64,000 bases of DNA, taken from contig CAWBYP010000002.1 of the NCBI GenBank assembly GCA_963793005.1, positions 1,178,001-1,242,000 on the forward strand. Direction: 5' to 3'. The first letter of the stretch is position 1. Every line of letters begins with the position of its first letter. Shown one piece after another: positions 32,184 to 41,600 of this stretch. Origin of the DNA: RPQJ01 sp963793005. Lineage in GTDB: Bacteria; Pseudomonadota; Gammaproteobacteria; Steroidobacterales; Steroidobacteraceae. Made by a program: the position numbers and the translations under genes. A model generated the notes under the pieces. That model saw nothing but the letters and a program-made list of their open reading frames with translations. It made no database searches and was not told the origin of the DNA.

Positions 32184-32908
32184 GCCGCGTCTACTGCGAG
32201 ACCGCACTCGCTCCGGGTGCGGAGGTCGCGTTGCCCGCCTCGGCTGCGAACCACGTCGCGCGCGTGCTGCGATTGCGTGCCGGTGCGCCGGTCGTAGCGT
32301 TCGACGGCAGCGGACGGGACTTCCACTGCGAGGTCGTCGCGATCGAAGGCAGCAGGGTGCGGGTGCGCGTCGGCGAGGCAGCCGAGGTCCGGCGCGAGTC
32401 GCCGCTCGCGGTGACACTGGTGCAGGCGGTTTCGCGCGGCGAGAGGATGGACCTCACCCTGCAGAAGGCGACCGAGCTGGGCGTCCGCGCCATCGCGCCG
32501 GTGTTCTCCACGCGCAGCGTCGTGCGTCTCGATGAGCGCCAGGCCGTGGCCAAGCTCCGACACTGGCAGGCAGTCGTCGTGAGCGCCTGCGAGCAGAGCG
32601 GGCGCAGCGTCTTGCCGCAGGTCCATGTCCCGCTGAACCTCGATCGATACCTGGCGGATTCCCCGCGCGACGGCCTGCGACTGGTGCCTAGTCCCGCCGC
32701 TGTCGAATCGCTGGCGACGCTCGGCGAGACGCCGACCCGGGTGGAACTGCTGATCGGGCCGGAAGGGGGCTTCGAGGATGGTGAACTGCTGGCCGCCGAA
32801 CAGGCTGGCTTCAAGGCAGTGCGACTGGGGCCCAGGGTGCTGCGCACCGAGACCGCGGGAATCGTCGCGCTCGCGGTGCTGCAGTCGATGTGGGGGGACC
32901 TGCGCTAG
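32174..32908 (+). CDS. rsmE: 16S rRNA (uracil(1498)-N3)-methyltransferase RsmE
   Basis: 244 residues. It methylates U1498 of 16S rRNA. It shows an N-terminal PUA-like domain (HVARVLRLRAGAPVVAFDG) and a C-terminal SPOUT knot with LLIGPEGGFEDGEL and LGPRVLRTETAG. The GTG start lies inside the end of bioA, implying coupled translation. Length and motifs are standard. Confidence 0.94.
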   Translation: MRLSRVYCETALAPGAEVALPASAANHVARVLRLRAGAPVVAFDGSGRDFHCEVVAIEGSRVRVRVGEAAEVRRESPLAVTLVQAVSRGERMDLTLQKATELGVRAIAPVFSTRSVVRLDERQAVAKLRHWQAVVVSACEQSGRSVLPQVHVPLNLDRYLADSPRDGLRLVPSPAAVESLATLGETPTRVELLIGPEGGFEDGELLAAEQAGFKAVRLGPRVLRTETAGIVALAVLQSMWGDLR

Positions 32909-32988
32909 CCGCGCTGCGGATTGACGTCAGGGTCGAATCGATTTCGCGGCTGGAGCTGCCAGCACTCGTCAGCGTGGTCTCCTGTCGA

Positions 32989-33525
32989 TCACTTCGACAG
33001 CAATCGCCGGAGCTTCGCACCGGAAAGCAGACCCCGCAGGCGCTGCACGCCGCTCTCGCCGGATTCCATTACTGCGATGTGCGTCAGCCCCGTCTTGTCG
33101 AACAGTCGGGAAACCTCCGCCACCGTCGCCTGTTCCAGGTCCTTGACGTCAAGGACCCGCCACTCGGCCACACCCTGCATGATTTCCCGGACCTGGACCT
33201 TGTGCCGCGGGCTCCCGGTCTGCTGCATGTGCCGCATGGGCGTTTCGCCCATGATGTCGTAGGCGGTGATCAGACCAACCACGGCGCGATGCGCCTCGTC
33301 GATCGCAAAGGCACAGCGCACACCATTGTGTTTCATGTGCTCGAGCGCTGCATCGATGGTCTCGGTTTCTCCGACCGTCACCGACGCGCGCTCGCGGAAA
33401 TCCGTCATCACCGTGAGGGCGGGATCGCCCGGCGCCGCATGCCAGGCATCGGTACCGGGAATCTGCAGGTTCTTGCTCGTTACAGCGCGCAGGGACAGGG
33501 TTGGCATCACGACCTCGAAGTTCAT
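32989..33525 (-). CDS. Two-CBS-domain protein
   Basis: 178 residues with a pair of CBS modules (about 50-115 and 115-175). The recognisable strand-helix pieces are VGETETIDAALEHMKHNGVRCAFAID-like in the first and EQATVAEVSRLFDKTGLTHIAV-like in the second (partly written). No enzyme or channel domain is attached, so it is a stand-alone adenylate-type ligand sensor. Ligand and partner are unknown. It stands alone between rsmE and the TolB/TPR gene. Confidence 0.8.
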   Translation of the reverse strand: MNFEVVMPTLSLRAVTSKNLQIPGTDAWHAAPGDPALTVMTDFRERASVTVGETETIDAALEHMKHNGVRCAFAIDEAHRAVVGLITAYDIMGETPMRHMQQTGSPRHKVQVREIMQGVAEWRVLDVKDLEQATVAEVSRLFDKTGLTHIAVMESGESGVQRLRGLLSGAKLRRLLSK

Positions 33526-33711
33526 TGCACTGAATGCTCACCGCCGCTGGATGCCGCGGCGGCTCGAATTGCGTCCGCGACCGTTTTGACCAGACGACCC
33601 GACCTGAGGCGGACGGTACAGGTATGAACCGATTATGACCCGGAAGGCGCCGACAAAGAAATGACGCGCCTGGGCGACGTGAACCTGTTTGCGCCGCAGC
33701 GCGGCGAAACG

Positions 33712-35904
33712 TCAGTGAGCCGGGTCAAGAACCAGCGGCGCGTCCTTCGGACGAGCGGCGAGTTCGGCGCGCTGACGGGCCATGTCGCGCTCGATGTCGG
33801 CGAACACGGCCCTGAATTCGGGTTCGTTGCGTATCGATTCGAGGCTCGGGTCGAACTCACCGCGGTACCACCAGGCACTACGCCAGCCAGTCTGCTCGGC
33901 TTTCCGCAATGCGGCGAGCGCTTTCGCCTTCTCGCCACGCAGTGCAAGGATCTGCACGTCCGAGATACCGGACCCCTCGGAGCCCATTCTGGGCAGCTTT
34001 TCGATCACCCGCATCGCCGCGTCGAGCAGGACCTTGGCTCCTGCTGCGTCGCCGCGCCTCTGCAGCACGAGCGCGACGTCGATCGCGGCATTGTAGTTCG
34101 ACTGGTCGAGGTGTGGCGCACCGGCCACGAAGAGTTCCGGGTACGCCTGCCGATAGCGCGCGAGCGCCTCATCGGGACGGCCGTTGCGGAGATCGGCGTC
34201 GCGAAGAATGAACAATGCACCGTCGCTTCGGGGCTGCAGCGCGAGCAAACGCTCCGCAAGGCGCACGGCTCCGGCATCGTCGCCCTGCAACAGGCCGCGG
34301 ACGGCCAACCAGAACTGGAAACCGCTGTCGTTAGGCCAACGCCTGGCTGCCTGCTCGATGGTCGAGAGCGCCAAGCGCCGGTCGCCGAGATTTATGTAGA
34401 GCCATGTGAGCAGCCCCGGCCAGAGTGGGCTATCGGGATCCAGGTCGATCGCCTTCTGTGCCAGAGGTACAGCGTCGGCGTAGCGAGTGAAGGCATCGGC
34501 GAAACATGATCCCAGCATTGCATACGCCGCCGGCATCCCCGGATCAATCTCGATCGCCCGACGGTAATGGGCCGCTGCTTCAGCGAAGCTGCCCTGCGCC
34601 TGCAATGCGTCGGCAAGGTTGACCTGCACGATTGCCGACAACGGATCGAGGCTGGCCGCTCGCTGCAGGCTGCGCACGCCCTCATCGATGCGCAATGTCG
34701 ACACCAGCATGCCGCCGTAGAACTTGAAAGCCATCGCATTGTTCGGATCGAGTTCGATCGCTCGACGATACATCGGCTCCGCGCGCTCGTACTGCTCGCG
34801 AATTTCGGCGATCAGCCCCGACGAATTCCACGCTTCGGACAGTCCCGCGTCGATCTCGAGCGCGGTCTCGGCCGCCGCCTGCGCCTGCTGGAGCGTTGCG
34901 ACGAGGGGCGCGCCCTGGCTGGTGCTTATCGCAAGTGAATCCGCGAGGCCCGCGTATGCCAGCGCAAACCTGGGGTCGAGGTCGATGGCCTGCTGGAAGA
35001 ACCTGCCGGCCTCCGCAAGCCCGCCGATGGTGCGGCCGGCCATGCGCTGCCTGCCGAGCTGGTAGGCCTCCCAGGCCTTCAGGCTCCGCGTCGGCACTAC
35101 CGCGGCGCGCGCCTTCTCGGCGGGCGTCAATGCTGCCTCGAGCGCAGCGGCGATCGCCGCCGACAATTCCGTCTGGATGGCGAAGATATTCTCGGCCGTG
35201 AGCTCACGGTCGTAGGTCTCGGCCCAGAGATGGGCATCCGTGGCCGCATCGATCAACTGCACGTTGATGCGCACGCGGTTGCCGGCGCGCTGCACACCGC
35301 CCTCGAGAATGCTCTTGACGCCCAATTGATCCGCGATGGTCTTCGTTGGTAGCCTGGTGTCGCGGAACTGCTCGACCGAGGTGCGCGAGATCACCTTGAG
35401 TGCGCTGATCTTGGAGAGCTGCGTCAGGATGTCGTCGTGAATGCCATCGACGAAGAATGCTTCATCCTCGACCTTGCTGCGATTCTCGAATGGCAGCACG
35501 GCAATGGAGGGGCCCGAGTCGGTCGCTGCCGCAGCACGGGCCGGGGCGGCCGCCGTCGGCGTCGTGGACTGACTCGGTTCACTCGCCGCTTGATAACGCC
35601 AGAAGAGACCGCCACCGAGCAGGAACAGCAACGTCAGTATCGCGAGCTCGGTGCGCGTGACGCGCTGCTCGCCGCGGTCGCCGTGGTACCAGGCGAGGAC
35701 CAGGACGACCGGTAGACCAGTCAGCAGTGCAAGCGTCGACAACTGCTGGATCTGGCGCGGCCAGTCGAAGGTGCTGCTGGCGTACTCGAGGCCCTGCAGG
35801 AATCCCCAGGCACCGGCCGCATAGACGATGCCCCACTGCACCACCTTGCGGCGGCGCAGCTTGGCCCAGGTGCTTTCGCCTTCCGGTGTGGTCGACTCGG
35901 TCAC
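33712..35904 (-). CDS. Membrane-anchored TolB/FlgO-like TPR protein
   Basis: 730 residues. The N-terminus (WAKLRRRKVVQWGIVYAAGA) leads into three hydrophobic segments up to about residue 105. A FlgO/TolB-like domain (SIAVLPFENRSKVEDEAFFV onward) spans about 130-265, and many TPRs follow to the C-terminus (AIDLDPRFALAYAGLADSLA). The family is often annotated as adenylate-cyclase-like or TolB-like, but no cyclase domain is present here. A decayed paralogue lies at 58855-60679, and 61974-63776 shares the TolB and TPR parts. The role is unknown; the domain mix suggests protein scaffolding or signalling at the inner membrane. Confidence 0.85.
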   Translation of the reverse strand: MTESTTPEGESTWAKLRRRKVVQWGIVYAAGAWGFLQGLEYASSTFDWPRQIQQLSTLALLTGLPVVLVLAWYHGDRGEQRVTRTELAILTLLFLLGGGLFWRYQAASEPSQSTTPTAAAPARAAAATDSGPSIAVLPFENRSKVEDEAFFVDGIHDDILTQLSKISALKVISRTSVEQFRDTRLPTKTIADQLGVKSILEGGVQRAGNRVRINVQLIDAATDAHLWAETYDRELTAENIFAIQTELSAAIAAALEAALTPAEKARAAVVPTRSLKAWEAYQLGRQRMAGRTIGGLAEAGRFFQQAIDLDPRFALAYAGLADSLAISTSQGAPLVATLQQAQAAAETALEIDAGLSEAWNSSGLIAEIREQYERAEPMYRRAIELDPNNAMAFKFYGGMLVSTLRIDEGVRSLQRAASLDPLSAIVQVNLADALQAQGSFAEAAAHYRRAIEIDPGMPAAYAMLGSCFADAFTRYADAVPLAQKAIDLDPDSPLWPGLLTWLYINLGDRRLALSTIEQAARRWPNDSGFQFWLAVRGLLQGDDAGAVRLAERLLALQPRSDGALFILRDADLRNGRPDEALARYRQAYPELFVAGAPHLDQSNYNAAIDVALVLQRRGDAAGAKVLLDAAMRVIEKLPRMGSEGSGISDVQILALRGEKAKALAALRKAEQTGWRSAWWYRGEFDPSLESIRNEPEFRAVFADIERDMARQRAELAARPKDAPLVLDPAH

Positions 35905-35986
35905 CCGTCCCTCCCTCCGGCCAGCATGCAGAACCTGGTCCGGCGCAACTTCTCCATGTATCCCCCGGCCCCGGGACAGGCAGCGA

Positions 35987-36760
35987 TCAGCAGCAGCTCA
36001 CGCCTCCATCGACGGCCAGGTACTGCCCGGTGACGTGGCGCGAGGCCTCGGAAGCCAGGAACACGACGACGCCCTTGAGGTCGTCATCGCCGCCGATCCG
36101 CTGCAGCGGGGTCATGGCGATCGCCATCTTTTCGAACTTGTCGAGCAGGCCCGCCGACATTTTTGACGGGAAGAACCCCGGGCAGATCGCATTCACGTTG
36201 ATGTTGTACCTGCCCCATTCAGCGGCAAGGGCTCGCGTGAAATTGATGTCGGCGCCCTTGCTGGTGTTGTAGGCGATGGTGGACATGCCTGGCGGGTTGC
36301 CGCCCAGCCCGGCGATCGACGAGATGTTGATGATCTTGCCGGCGCGCTTCGGGATCATGACGTGCTTGCCGACGTACTGGGTCAGGAAGAACAACGCATT
36401 GACGTTGAGGTTCATGACCTTGTGCCAGGCCTCGGACGGGTAGTCCTCCGCCGGCGCGCCCCAGGTGGCACCCGCGTTGTTGACCAGGACGTCGATGGTG
36501 CCGAAGTGCTTCACCACGCCGTTGACCAGCGCGGGAATACCGCCAGCGTCGGAGAGGTCGTTTGTCACGGCGAGGACGTCGATGCCGCGCCCCTCGAGAT
36601 GCGATTTCGCCTCGGCCAGTTCGTCGGCCTTGCGCGCGGTGATGGCGACCTTCGCGCCCATGTCGCCGAGCGCGCTGGCCATCTGCAGGCCAAGGCCGCG
36701 CGATCCGCCGGTAATCAGCGCCACCTTGCCGGCCAGGTCAAAAAGGTTCTTCGTGTTCAT
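35987..36760 (-). CDS. Short-chain dehydrogenase/reductase
   Basis: 257-residue classical SDR. The cofactor loop is TGGSRGLG (about 18-25), NNAG is intact, and the catalytic Ser-Tyr-Lys are in NISSIAG and YNTSK. An Arg/Lys pair after strand two (ARKADE) favours NADP(H). The C-terminal GQYLAVDGG is typical of 3-oxoacyl reductase and gluconate dehydrogenase relatives. The substrate is not evident, and neighbours do not suggest a pathway. It is transcribed just ahead of the TolB/TPR gene on the same strand. Confidence 0.9.
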   Translation of the reverse strand: MNTKNLFDLAGKVALITGGSRGLGLQMASALGDMGAKVAITARKADELAEAKSHLEGRGIDVLAVTNDLSDAGGIPALVNGVVKHFGTIDVLVNNAGATWGAPAEDYPSEAWHKVMNLNVNALFFLTQYVGKHVMIPKRAGKIINISSIAGLGGNPPGMSTIAYNTSKGADINFTRALAAEWGRYNINVNAICPGFFPSKMSAGLLDKFEKMAIAMTPLQRIGGDDDLKGVVVFLASEASRHVTGQYLAVDGGVSCC

Positions 36761-36850
36761 CTGCCCTCGACTGCGGGTATCGGTGGCTCGACAGCAGGCT
36801 GTTGAATTCAGTTATTCAACAGCCCACCATCGTGCAACGAGCGTGAAGCG

Positions 36851-37255
36851 TCAGCCCTTTGCAGCGTCCTTCAGCCTCTTCATCGGACGCACCTTCACCT
36901 TCACCGTGGCGGGCTTGGCCTTGAAGATCGTAGGCTCCCCGGTGAACGGGTTGATGCCCTTGCGCGCCGGCTTCGCAGCAACGCTGGTGACGGTGATCTT
37001 CAGCAGTCCCGGCAGAATGAAGGTGCCGGCGCTCTTTCTGCCAATCGACGCGACGATTGTGTTCTCGAGTGCGGCGAGCAATGAGCGCGCGTCCTTCGCG
37101 GCTACCTCCGCTGCATCGGCGAGGTGAGCGACCAGCGCGGACTTGGTCAGTACGCTCTTGATCGACTGCGGGGCCTTCGGGGCGGCCTTCTTGCGGGCGG
37201 CCTTCCGGGCGACTTTCTTAGCAGGCTTCCTGGCGGATTTTTTAGCTTTTGCCAT
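36851..37255 (-). CDS. HU-family DNA-binding protein with Lys/Ala-rich N-terminal tail
   Basis: 134 residues. The first 32 or so are a histone-H1-like tail (KAKKSARKPAKKVARKAARK), followed by a full HU fold: SKSALVAHLADAA-type helix, FILPGLLKITVTSVAAKPAR and the DNA arm GINPFTGEPTIFKAKPATVK. The family Arg-Asn-Pro arm tip is NPFTGE here. The tail roughly adds a third to normal HU length and likely strengthens DNA compaction. It lies upstream of the SDR gene on the same strand, with a possible stem-loop between them (GTTGAATTCAGTTATTCAAC). Confidence 0.88.
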   Translation of the reverse strand: MAKAKKSARKPAKKVARKAARKKAAPKAPQSIKSVLTKSALVAHLADAAEVAAKDARSLLAALENTIVASIGRKSAGTFILPGLLKITVTSVAAKPARKGINPFTGEPTIFKAKPATVKVKVRPMKRLKDAAKG

Positions 37256-37466
37256 CTGGGTACGTTAGACCTCGTGGGTTGGTGAATTCGCGGTCGGCTG
37301 TTGCCTGCCGCGCTGCGAACCGTAGGGGATTGGCGGGGAAAAGCCAAGTGCGGGCGTTCGGTCCGCGCTGGCGGCCGAAGCGTCGCTCAGGCTGGAGTTC
37401 GTCACTCCCGCGCCGGACGCAGACGGCGCGGTCGGCCGGGAGGACGCGTACTTTCGCGAGTCCAGG

Positions 37467-38036
37467 CTACTTGACCGTGTAGCCCTTGGCCTCGAGGCAG
37501 GCTGCGAAACCCTTGTTGAAGGTGTCCTTCTGCTGCTGCGCGGCCGCCTGCTGCTGGGCTGTTGCCTGCTCGGCGGCCTGTTGCTGCTGCTGGGATGCCT
37601 GCTCTTCGGCGGCCGCCTTCTGCTTGCGTGCATCTGCCCCGCCCTTCAGCGTGCCTGCCGTCGCGCCGATCGCCGCACCCTTGCCAGCGTCGTCACTCGC
37701 GACCTCGCCGATGATCGCACCGGCAGCTGCACCCCGGGCCGCACCCCGCACTCGCGATCCCGTCGCCGCAGGAGCGGGCTGTGCCGCCTGTTGCGGCGGC
37801 GCAGCGGCCGCGGGCGGCGGTGCCATCGGATCGATGCCAGTCTGCCCTTTCGACCAGGCGTAGCACTCGCCTTCGTCCTGGCTCTGCTGCTGCGCGCTCT
37901 GGCCCTTGGCGGGGAACACGACGACGCCGAGCGACGATGACAGCGATTGCGGCGCCGGCTGCTGGGTCTGGGCCGGGACGGCTGCCGCGCAGGCCATGCC
38001 CAGGAGGATGCCGAGAATCCTGTATCTGCTCACCAT
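37467..38036 (-). CDS. Exported glycine-zipper protein, Gln-rich C-terminus
   Basis: 189 residues from an ATG with AGGAGCAG upstream. A signal peptide (about 1-22, GILLGMACAAAVPAQ) is followed by a short conserved patch with Cys (DEGECYAWSKGQTG), a Pro/Ala linker and a glycine zipper (GAARGAAAGAIIGEVASDD, GAAIGATAGT). A Gln/Ala-rich helix then precedes the terminal FNKGFAACLEAKGYTVK with a second Cys. YMGG/glycine-zipper proteins of this layout are common in proteobacteria, with unknown function and probable envelope location. Confidence 0.78.
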   Translation of the reverse strand: MVSRYRILGILLGMACAAAVPAQTQQPAPQSLSSSLGVVVFPAKGQSAQQQSQDEGECYAWSKGQTGIDPMAPPPAAAAPPQQAAQPAPAATGSRVRGAARGAAAGAIIGEVASDDAGKGAAIGATAGTLKGGADARKQKAAAEEQASQQQQQAAEQATAQQQAAAQQQKDTFNKGFAACLEAKGYTVK

Positions 38037-38142
38037 GAACTGCTCCTGGATCAATGCCTGCTCGCTGTAATTATGCACTCGTCGCCACAGGGACGGAGAG
38101 CAGAAGGCTTCGGACGCTGCGCGCAGCGCGGGATCGCAGCGA

Positions 38143-38613
38143 TCAGGCCGCGCGGGTTTCGTCGCTGATCATCTGCTCGATGTGCTCGAAGTCCGGGATG
38201 AGCGGATATTCGTTCACCATCCGGACCTGGCAGATCACCGGTCCACGCTCGCCGAAACTACGCGAATCGTCGGCGTGGATCACCTCTGGGCTCAGCCGCA
38301 CGAGCTGCGGAAAGCCCTGGGTCAGTATTGCGAAATGTCCGTCCGGGATCCGGCCCGAAATCGCCTGCATCACGACCAGCCTCGTGCGGCCGCTGGCGCG
38401 CGGCGGATTGCGACCGCAGGCCGCCTCGAACGACATCAGCGGAACGCGGCGGCCGCCCCAGGCGATCGTGCCCAGGTACCAGGGCGGCGCGCCTTCCATC
38501 GGCGTGGGAGCCTGGTAGTTGATGACCTCGCTCACGCAGGCGCGCGGCACCAGCAGCCGCTCCTCGGCGAGCGGCACCAGCAGGCAGTAGGTCTCCTCGG
38601 AAACGCTGTTCAT
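38143..38613 (-). CDS. chpC: CheW-like adaptor ChpC
   Basis: 156 residues forming one CheW domain (LLVPLAEERLLVPRACVSEV, WYLGTIAWGGRRVPLMSFEA). It lies 13 bp after chpA as in P. aeruginosa, where ChpC is an accessory coupling protein of the Pil-Chp system. The ATG at 38613 excludes an upstream extension that overlaps chpA without homology. The C-terminus ends ISDETRAA. Confidence 0.85.
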   Translation of the reverse strand: MNSVSEETYCLLVPLAEERLLVPRACVSEVINYQAPTPMEGAPPWYLGTIAWGGRRVPLMSFEAACGRNPPRASGRTRLVVMQAISGRIPDGHFAILTQGFPQLVRLSPEVIHADDSRSFGERGPVICQVRMVNEYPLIPDFEHIEQMISDETRAA

Positions 38614-38626
38614 CGTCGTGTTTCCC

Positions 38627-41600
38627 TCAGGGAAGCTGGCGGCGACGCGCCAGCACCAGCGGTTCGATCGCGTCGAGGAGCTGGCTCTCCTGGTAGGGCT
38701 TGCCGAGGTAGTCGTCGACGCCAAGCTCTATCGCCCGCGCGCGATGCTTGTCGCCCACGCGCGAGGTGATCATGATGATCGGGATGTCCGCGAGGCGCGC
38801 GTCATTGCGCACGTGCGAGGCGACCTCGTAGCCGTCCATGCGCGGCATCTCGATGTCGAGCAGGATCACGTCCGGTGTGTGCTCCTGCAGCAGCGCCATC
38901 GCCTCGACACCGTCCTTGGCCGTCATCACCCGCATGCCGTTGCGCTCCAGGAAGCGCTGCGTCACTCGACGCACGGTAATCGAGTCGTCCACGACCAGCG
39001 CGAAGATGCGGTCGTCCCGGGTCGGCCGCACGGAAACGTCCGGTGCACGACTGCGCCACTCCGAACGCACCAGCGCGCCCATGTCGAGGATGATGACGAT
39101 GCGGCCGTCCCCGAGGATCGTCGCGCCCGAGATGCCGCGCACCGACGCGACCTGCGGTCCCACTGACTTGACCACGATCTCCCGGCTGCCGACCAGCTCG
39201 TCTGTCACCAGCGCGGTCGAGTGCTCGCCGGCGCGTACCAGGATCACCGGCACCGAGACGTCCGTCTCGGGCAGCTCCGACGGCCCGCTGCCCAGGAACG
39301 AGCCCAGGTACTGGAAGCGGAACAGGTGCCCGCCGTAATCGAAGGTGGGCTGGTCCTCGGTGAGGTGCGCACGCACCTCGGTCGCGGGAATCCGCGCAAC
39401 GCCTTCCACGGTCGCGACCGGCAGCGCGTAGAACTCGTCGTGGGTGCGCACGATCAGCGCCTGAGTTATGGCGAGCGTAAACGGCAGCCGGATCGTGAAG
39501 CGCGCGCCGCGCCCCGGCGTTGACTCTATGTACAGCCCGCCGCCAAGCCTCTTCACCTCGGTCGCGACGACGTCCATGCCGACGCCGCGCCCGGCCTGCT
39601 GCGTGAGGCGCGGCGCAGTCGAGAAACCAGGCTCCAGCACGAGCTGCAGCGCTTCCTCGTCCGTCAGGTCCTGGCCCGGCCGGAGCAGGCCCATCTGCCG
39701 CGCCTTGGCGCGGATCGCATCTATGTCGAGACCGGCACCGTCGTCCTCGACCGTGATCACGACCTCGGCACCTTCGCGTTGCAGGCGCACGGCGATGCGG
39801 CCGGTCTCTTCCTTGCCACGCGCGAGGCGCTCCTCGGGCAGCTCGATGCCGTGCACGACCGAGTTGCGCAGCATGTGCTCGAACGGCGGCAGCATGCGCT
39901 CGAGCACCTGGCGATCGATTTCGCCAGTGCCACCTTCTATCGCAAGCTCGGCCTTCTTGCCGGCTTCCTGCGCCGCCTGCCGCACGAGTCGCGTCAGGCG
40001 CTGCGCATGTCGCTGGAACGGCACCATGCGCGTGCGCATCAGTCCGTTCTGCAGTTCGGCGATGACGCGGCCCTGCTGCTGCAGCAGGTTCTGGCCTTCC
40101 CGGTTGACGCTCTCGAGCAGGCTCTCGATGCTCGCGACGTCGCTGACGGACTCGGCGAGCGCTCGCGAAAGCTGCTGGATCGTCGAGTAGCGGTCGAGCT
40201 CGAGCGGATCAAAGTCGGCGCGTCCACCGGCGTCGGCCTGGTGCTTGAAGAGAATCTGCGCCTCGGTCTCGAGTTCGAGCTTGCGCAGCTGCTCCCGCAG
40301 GCGGGTAACCGTGCGGCCAAGCTCCGCAAGATTGAATTCGGTCGAGGTCATCTGCTGCTCGACCCGCGCGCGGAAGATGCTCACTTCGCCCGAGTTGTTC
40401 AGCAGTTCATCCAGCAACACGGCGTCAACGCGAGCGAGCTCGTGACGTTCGGGCGCAGCCACGGGTTCGCGTCCCGGCAGGACGATGTGGGCCGCCAGTG
40501 CCGGTACCTCGATGTCGCCGGTCGCAGCGGTCTCGAATGCCGCCGGTGTGCTCGCGGTTTGCTGGTGCGCTGCCTCGATTTCGTCCGCCAGGGCTTCATG
40601 CGCGACGAACTCATGCGTCACGACCTCATGAGCAACGACCTCGTGCGCCTCGACCTCGTGTACCTCGACTTCCAGTGCTGCGGGCTCGTCGATCCGGGGC
40701 TCATGCGTGACCTGCCCGGTCGGCGCCGGCACCTCCGCGACCGCCTCGAGCGGCGCGGGTTCATCCGGCGCAGGCGCAAATTCCGGCTGCTCCGCGGCCG
40801 TCTCGCCTGCAGCGAAGACTTCCGCCATGAAGATTTCTTCCGGCGAAGTCGTCGGGGGTTCCACTTCCGGGATCGCTGCGACGGTTTCGTCCGCCGCCGG
40901 GGCCGCAGCCTCCGGCTCAGGCTGTGCAGGCAGTTCGGGCACGGACGGCGCGGCGTCCTGCGCGGCCGAGGCAGTGAGAACGGCGTGCACGCGCTCGATC
41001 AACTCGCGCGCGGCGACGATCGGCTGTCCGGAATTTACGGCCTCCCGCATGCCATGCAATTCGTCGAGCGCGGCCTGGAGCACCCGGATCGCAGGCTCGT
41101 CAGCCGCGACCGCACCCGACTCCAGCGAACCGAGGAACGACTCCACCTCGTGGCTCAGGTCGCCCATCGCGCGTATGCCGGTCATGCGCGCGCCGCCCTT
41201 TAGCGTGTGCAGGACTCGCTTCAACTCGGTGATGCGGCTGCGATCCGCGCGATCCGAAATCCAGTTCGCCAGCGAGGAGTCGGCGAGCTCGAGAAGTTCG
41301 GTCGCCTCCTCGCCGAAGATCGCCGCGATGTCGGCGTCGAATTCCGGCTCAGGCTCGGCAGTCGCACTTGCTTCCGGTGCTGCTGCCGGCTGCTGCTGCT
41401 GCACGACCGCCGCCGCGGCGAACGGCGTGCGCAACTCTTCCGGCGGCAACGACATGTCGGCCGGGAGCTCGGGCATGAGCAGGTCGGGCTCGGTCAGGTC
41501 GTGCTCGGAAGCCCCGCCCCCAGGCGCGTCACGCTCCCAGCCGTCACCCAGCGTGCGCTCGCCCGCTTCGGCGAGTCGCGCTAGTTCGGCATCAAGTGCA

